Part shown: positions 60,032 to 64,000 of the stretch, piece after piece
Position numbering within the stretch: position 1 is the first letter of the stretch
Layout of the letters: every line of letters begins with the position of its first letter
Assembly (NCBI RefSeq): GCF_963677195.1
Contig: NZ_OY781918.1
Coordinates: 2,406,923-2,470,922, forward strand
Reading direction: 5' to 3'
DNA: 64,000 nt
Origin: an uncultured Marinifilum sp.
GTDB taxonomy: Bacteria; Bacteroidota; Bacteroidia; Bacteroidales; Marinifilaceae
Translations under genes and position numbers: made by a program
Notes under the pieces: model-generated
Databases searched by the model: none
What the model was told of the DNA's origin: nothing
The model's input: only the letters and a program-made list of their open reading frames with translations

Positions 60032-62296
60032 ATGCTATTCGATTTTGACTTAATAAAATCTGTTTATGAGAAAATGCCCGATAGGGTAAATAAGGCCAGA
60101 AAAAACCTGGGAAAACCATTAACTCTTAGCGAGAAAATATTGTATTCTCACTTGTCGGTTGAAGAAAAAGGAGATCAATTTAAAAGAGGTGAGGATTATG
60201 TGAATTTTGCTCCCGATAGAGTAGCAATGCAGGATGCAACTGCTCAAATGGCTTTGCTTCAATTTATGAATGCAGGAAAAGCAAAAGTTGCAGTTCCTTC
60301 AACAGTCCATTGCGACCACTTAATTCAAGCTTCAATAGGAGCAGAAAAAGATTTAGCTGATGCCAAGCTACAAAATAACGAAGTATATAATTTCTTAGAG
60401 TCGGTATCTAATAAATATGGTATCGGTTTTTGGAAACCCGGAGCAGGTATTATTCATCAGGTTGTACTTGAGAATTATGCTTTTCCGGGAGGAATGATGA
60501 TTGGTACCGATTCTCATACTGTAAATGCAGGAGGCTTGGGAATGGTTGCTATTGGCGTTGGAGGAGCCGATGCTGTGGATGTTATGGCAGGAATGCCCTG
60601 GGAATTAAAAATGCCAAAATTAATAGGCGTGAAGCTAAGTGGTAAATTAAGCGGCTGGGTTTCTCCTAAAGATGTGATTTTAAAAGTGGCAGGAATTCTT
60701 ACTGTAAAAGGAGGAACTGGCGCTATTGTTGAATATTTTGGAGAAGGAGCCGATTCTATGTCTTGTACTGGTAAAGGTACAATTTGTAATATGGGTGCCG
60801 AAATTGGAGCTACAACTTCTATTTTTGGTTATGACCGAAATATGAGTAATTATTTGCGACTTACTGGTCGCGAAAAAGTGGCCGATTTGGCCGATGTGGT
60901 AATGAAACATTTACGATCGGATGATGAAGTTTATGAGAATCCGGAAATGTACTACGATCAGGTAATTGAAATTAACCTTTCTGAACTTCAGCCATATATC
61001 AATGGTCCGTTTACTCCAGATTTGGCGCACAGCTTATCGGAATTTGCTGCTGCTGTTAAGGAGAATAATTATCCTCGTACTCTCGAAGTAGGTTTAATTG
61101 GATCTTGTACTAACTCTTCTTACGAAGATTTATCGAGAGCTGCATCTCTGGCTCGTCAGGCAAAGGATAAAAACTTAAAAGTAAAGGCCGAATTTGTAGT
61201 TACTCCAGGTTCCGAATTGGTTAGATATACTGCCGAAAGAGATGGTATTTTGGGCGAATTTGAGGATATTGGAGGACTTATTATGGCTAATGCTTGCGGA
61301 CCATGTATTGGTCAGTGGAAACGTCATACCGATGATCCTTCAAGGAAAAACTCTATCATTACTTCTTTTAACAGAAATTTTGCAAAAAGAAACGATGGTA
61401 ACCCGAATACACACGGATTTGTAGCATCGCCAGAAATTGTAACAGCAATGGCTATTGCCGGCGATTTGTGCTTTAATCCAATTACAGATACCCTAGTAAA
61501 TGAAGATGGGGTAGAGGTTAAATTAGATGAGCCTGTTGGATTGGAATTTCCTCCTAAAGGATTTGATATGAAGGATTCAGGATATCTAGCTCCAAAAGAG
61601 AATGGATCTGATGTTCTTATTAAAGTTAGCGATGATTCGGAACGTTTACAGTTGCTTGAGCCTTTTAATGCCTGGAATGGTGATGATTATAAAGGATTAA
61701 ATCTACTGATTAAAGCAAAAGGAAAGTGTACAACAGATCATATTTCTATGGCAGGTCCATGGTTACGATATCGCGGACACTTAGACAATATTTCCAATAA
61801 TATGTTGATTGGTGCAATTAATTTCTTTAATGAAGAAACCAATTCCATTTTTAATCCTGTATCAAAAGAATACAACGAAGTTCCTGCCACAGCAAGAGCA
61901 CTTAAAGAAAATGGTTTTGGGTCGATTGTTGTTGGCGACGAAAATTATGGAGAAGGATCTTCGCGAGAGCATGCAGCTATGGAACCTCGTCATTTAGGAG
62001 TGAAAGCAGTAATTGTGCGTTCATTTGCTCGTATTCACGAGACTAATCTTAAAAAGCAAGGAGTATTGGCTCTTACTTTTGCTGATAAAGCTGATTACGA
62101 TAAAATACAAGAAAAAGATAAGATTGATATTATTGGCTTAACTGAATTTAAATCGGGAAAGGCTCTCAAACTAATTATTAATCACGCAGATGGAACTGTA
62201 GATGAAATTATGGCAAATCATTCGTATAATGATGTTCAAATTGAATGGTTTAAGGCGGGTAGTGCATTAAATTTAATCAGAAAACAAAATAGCTAA
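60032..62296 (+). CDS. acn: Aconitate hydratase
   Basis: A 754-residue TCA-cycle enzyme converting citrate to isocitrate with a [4Fe-4S] cluster. Cluster cysteines are in [12 protein letters not shown] (about residue 357) and [10 protein letters not shown] (about 420-429). Other landmarks are [34 protein letters not shown], the linker and the swivelling C-terminal domain with [20 protein letters not shown]. The length matches the mitochondrial-type aconitases. The citrate synthase gene follows 65 bases later, so the two form an operon. Confidence 0.97.
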   Translation: MLFDFDLIKSVYEKMPDRVNKARKNLGKPLTLSEKILYSHLSVEEKGDQFKRGEDYVNFAPDRVAMQDATAQMALLQFMNAGKAKVAVPSTVHCDHLIQASIGAEKDLADAKLQNNEVYNFLESVSNKYGIGFWKPGAGIIHQVVLENYAFPGGMMIGTDSHTVNAGGLGMVAIGVGGADAVDVMAGMPWELKMPKLIGVKLSGKLSGWVSPKDVILKVAGILTVKGGTGAIVEYFGEGADSMSCTGKGTICNMGAEIGATTSIFGYDRNMSNYLRLTGREKVADLADVVMKHLRSDDEVYENPEMYYDQVIEINLSELQPYINGPFTPDLAHSLSEFAAAVKENNYPRTLEVGLIGSCTNSSYEDLSRAASLARQAKDKNLKVKAEFVVTPGSELVRYTAERDGILGEFEDIGGLIMANACGPCIGQWKRHTDDPSRKNSIITSFNRNFAKRNDGNPNTHGFVASPEIVTAMAIAGDLCFNPITDTLVNEDGVEVKLDEPVGLEFPPKGFDMKDSGYLAPKENGSDVLIKVSDDSERLQLLEPFNAWNGDDYKGLNLLIKAKGKCTTDHISMAGPWLRYRGHLDNISNNMLIGAINFFNEETNSIFNPVSKEYNEVPATARALKENGFGSIVVGDENYGEGSSREHAAMEPRHLGVKAVIVRSFARIHETNLKKQGVLALTFADKADYDKIQEKDKIDIIGLTEFKSGKALKLIINHADGTVDEIMANHSYNDVQIEWFKAGSALNLIRKQNS

Positions 62297-62361
62297 TAAT
62301 AAATTGATTATAATCATGAAATAATACTAGGTATTGTTTCTGATATTAAAAATATATCAAG

Positions 62362-63696
62362 ATGAAAAAAACACTAAAACAGATCTTATCTGAGAAAATT
62401 GAAAAACAAAAACCTCGAACAAAAAAGTTATTAAAGGAATATGGAGATGTAGTAGTTGATAATGTTACCATTTCTCAGGTTATTGGAGGAATGAGAGGAC
62501 TTAAATCCTTAGTTACCGATATTTCTTACCTTGATCCAGAAGAAGGGATTAGGTACAGAGGATATACTTTAGGAGAGGTTATTGAAAAATTACCAAAACC
62601 TAAAGGTGGCGATATGCCTTATGTAGAGGGATTGTTTTACCTTCTTTTAACAGGTGATGTGCCTAATCAGGAAGAGGTTATGCAAGTGGTTGACGAATTT
62701 AGTAAACGACGAATTGTACCTCGTTATGTGTACGAGGTAATTGATTCATTTCCATGCTGTAGTCACCCAATGGCAATTTTTTCGACTGCTATTCTTACGT
62801 TAAATAGAGAGTCGGTTTTTAATAGACAGTATCATGCTGGTTTAAATAAAAAAGATTATTGGGATGCAACTTACGAAGATGCATTAAATTTGCTAGCAAA
62901 ATTACCCGAAATAGCTGCCTATATATATAATAAACTGTATCGTCAGGGCCCAAGAATTCAATCGGATCCTAATTTGGATATGGGTGGTAATTTTGCTCAC
63001 ATGATGGGAATTGCTAAGCCTTACGACGATGTTTCCCGTTTGCATTTTATTATTCATAGTGATCATGAAAGTGGTAATGTAAGTGCGCATACTGGTCATT
63101 TAGTAGCTAGCTCTTTATCGGATATTTACCTTTCTATTTCGGCTATGATTAATGGATTAGCTGGTCCTTTGCACGGTTTGGCGAATCAGGAAGTTTTAAG
63201 ATGGCTGCAAGAGGTTATGGATAAAATGGGTAATCGTTTACCAACCGAAGAGGAAATGCAACAATTTGTTTGGGATACATTAAATTCGGGACAGGTTATT
63301 CCTGGTTTTGGTCATGCGGTATTACGTAAAACCGATCCTAGATATATGTTACAACGCAAGTTTAGTTTGAAGCATTTGCCCGAAGATCCTATTTTTAAAT
63401 ATGCCGATTTACTTTATAAAGTAGTTCCTCCAATTTTACAGGAACATGGCAAGGCAAAGAATCCATGGCCTAATGTGGATGCTCAATCGGGAGTAATTCA
63501 GTGGCATTATGGTGTTACAGAATATGATTTCTATACCGTACTATTTGGTATTGGACGATCGATAGGTATTTGTGCTAATATTATTTGGGACAGAGCTTTG
63601 GGATATCCTTTGGAAAGACCTAAGTCTATAACTACCGAAATGCTTGAGAAAATTGCCGGTATAAAAAATGAGCTTGCCGAAGCAGAAAAAAATTAA
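62362..63696 (+). CDS. gltA: Citrate synthase
   Basis: A 444-residue enzyme catalysing condensation of acetyl-CoA with oxaloacetate. Active-site parts: MINGLAGPLHGLANQEVLRW (His near residue 275), IPGFGHAVLRKTDPRY (His near 321, substrate Arg) and PWPNVDAQSGVIQWHYG (catalytic Asp near 374). The long N-terminal region and PLHGLANQEV arrangement are those of the eukaryote-like type rather than E. coli GltA. It is downstream of aconitase and has a clear terminator. Confidence 0.96.
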   Translation: MKKTLKQILSEKIEKQKPRTKKLLKEYGDVVVDNVTISQVIGGMRGLKSLVTDISYLDPEEGIRYRGYTLGEVIEKLPKPKGGDMPYVEGLFYLLLTGDVPNQEEVMQVVDEFSKRRIVPRYVYEVIDSFPCCSHPMAIFSTAILTLNRESVFNRQYHAGLNKKDYWDATYEDALNLLAKLPEIAAYIYNKLYRQGPRIQSDPNLDMGGNFAHMMGIAKPYDDVSRLHFIIHSDHESGNVSAHTGHLVASSLSDIYLSISAMINGLAGPLHGLANQEVLRWLQEVMDKMGNRLPTEEEMQQFVWDTLNSGQVIPGFGHAVLRKTDPRYMLQRKFSLKHLPEDPIFKYADLLYKVVPPILQEHGKAKNPWPNVDAQSGVIQWHYGVTEYDFYTVLFGIGRSIGICANIIWDRALGYPLERPKSITTEMLEKIAGIKNELAEAEKN

Positions 63697-63715
63697 GAAA
63701 GTATAAAATTTATGG

Positions 63716-63749
63716 GAGCTGGATTCTATTATTGAATTCAGCTCTTTTT
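63716..63749 (+). terminator. Intrinsic terminator of the aconitase-citrate synthase operon
   Basis: Arms GAGCTGGATTC / GAATTCAGCTC (one G-U pair) with a seven-base loop are followed by TTTTT. Confidence 0.85.
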
Positions 63750-63753
63750 GCTT

Positions 63754-63799
63754 AAAAAAATAAAACTGTAAAAGATTGGTGAAGATCTTTTACAGTTTT
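63754..63799 (-). terminator. Strong minus-strand terminator hairpin
   Basis: A perfect 15-bp stem (AAAACTGTAAAAGAT / ATCTTTTACAGTTTT) with an eight-base loop has seven A residues on its left, which become a T-run on the minus strand. It is a back-up terminator for transcription coming from the right. Confidence 0.75.
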
Positions 63800-63844
63800 G
63801 AAGCAAAAACTAACAATATGGAAATATTCCAATAAAATTCTAAT

Positions 63845-63990
63845 AAAAAAACACTCCGAATCCTACATTCTATTCTAACCTTAACCTAAATCACTGTAGG
63901 TTCGAAGTGTTGTTTGTAGTTAAAAAATAAACTACCCTTTCTGCACTATCACAATTTTGAAAATTCATTACTGTGATCTCCCTCGCACAG
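63845..63990 (-). ncRNA. Candidate structured small RNA or orphan leader
   Basis: On the minus strand, a near-consensus -7 box (CATATTTG, 64000-63993, one mismatch to TAnnTTTG) is followed by three hairpins: ACTGTG-N10-CACAGT (63991-63970), GTAGTT-N8-AACTAC (63935-63916) and a long terminal stem of AACACTTCGAA-CCTACA with its partner (63911-63850), ending in six to seven T residues. There is no convincing coding frame. The first hairpin can be replaced by an alternative pairing of ATCACA with a downstream TGTGAT. The RNA does not match any family I recognise. Confidence 0.4.
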
Positions 63991-64000
63991 TACAAATATG

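Larger units (their letters stand above)
63697..64000. other. Intergenic region at the right edge
   Basis: The last 304 bases hold no supportable protein-coding frame. They contain the citrate synthase terminator (63716-63749), a strong minus-strand terminator hairpin (63754-63799) and a candidate structured minus-strand RNA (63845-63990). Confidence 0.7.

Noticed and set aside
63890..63911. tRNA-like TpsiC text (GGTTCGAA) near the right edge
   Set aside because: No acceptor, D-arm or anticodon arm can be folded around it; it forms part of a terminator stem instead.
1..64000. CRISPR arrays, insertion sequences, prophage genes, rRNA and tRNA
   Set aside because: None was found by eye: no regularly spaced repeats, transposase or integrase motifs, and no rRNA or tRNA-like segments.

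Overview
The window looks like a chromosomal segment of an anaerobic or facultatively anaerobic member of the Bacteroidota, most likely of the Marinilabiliales type. This is inferred from gene content and motifs, because no database search was possible. The supporting signs are an AT-rich sequence, a CHU_C (type IX secretion) C-terminal domain, DUF5686 and GPP34 family proteins, the Bacteroidota-specific -7 promoter motif TAnnTTTG before several genes, and general lack of Shine-Dalgarno sequences. The FprA flavodiiron protein points to life with little oxygen. No rRNA, tRNA, CRISPR array, prophage, transposase or integrase was seen. Most of the window is ordinary core chromosome with many short operons.

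Layout. 1-7.2 kb: M28 peptidase, a REP-like palindrome cluster, a DUF5686 outer membrane protein and an ABC exporter pair. 7.4-13 kb: htpG with an elaborate upstream region, a DEAD-box helicase and a class I aminotransferase. 13.1-21.2 kb: two tandem beta-barrel proteins, FprA with a Crp/Fnr regulator, a second ABC exporter pair and a large CHU_C cell-surface protein. 21.4-25.2 kb: the most unusual locus, described below. 25.3-30.7 kb: ThuA-like, kelch, GPP34, HD and sialate O-acetylesterase-like genes. 30.7-42.9 kb: mixed housekeeping and hypothetical genes (HAD, GNAT-like, YibE/F, alkaline phosphatase, acyl-CoA ligase, class V aminotransferase, phosphoesterase). 42.9-50.6 kb: a MoxR/DUF58/DUF4350/DUF4129/SpoIIM/RDD membrane cluster. 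50.7-56.9 kb: a cysteine-rich mini-protein, a SigZ-type sigma factor, a histidine kinase, an LpxH-like phosphoesterase with a glycosyltransferase, and a DUF438/hemerythrin/PAS protein. 57-63.7 kb: FlK-like thioesterase, release factor 3, YfcE-like phosphoesterase, aconitase and citrate synthase. At the right edge a structured minus-strand RNA may be encoded.

The candidate undescribed system is the four-gene set at 21482-25089. It holds a substrate-binding-protein-like fold with no signal peptide, a HypB/UreG-like G3E GTPase with extra cysteine pairs, a soluble ABC ATPase, and an 80-residue HypA-like zinc-ribbon protein that begins Met-His-Asp. No membrane permease is encoded nearby. The first and third proteins share an N-terminal DUF1858-like helical domain. 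A perfect TGTAAC-N4-GTTACA inverted repeat is centred about 40 bases before the predicted transcription start, where a Crp/Fnr-type activator would sit. A Crp/Fnr gene lies 5 kb away beside fprA. The simplest reading is a cytosolic, anaerobically induced metal- or cofactor-delivery machine. Its substrate and client enzyme are unknown.
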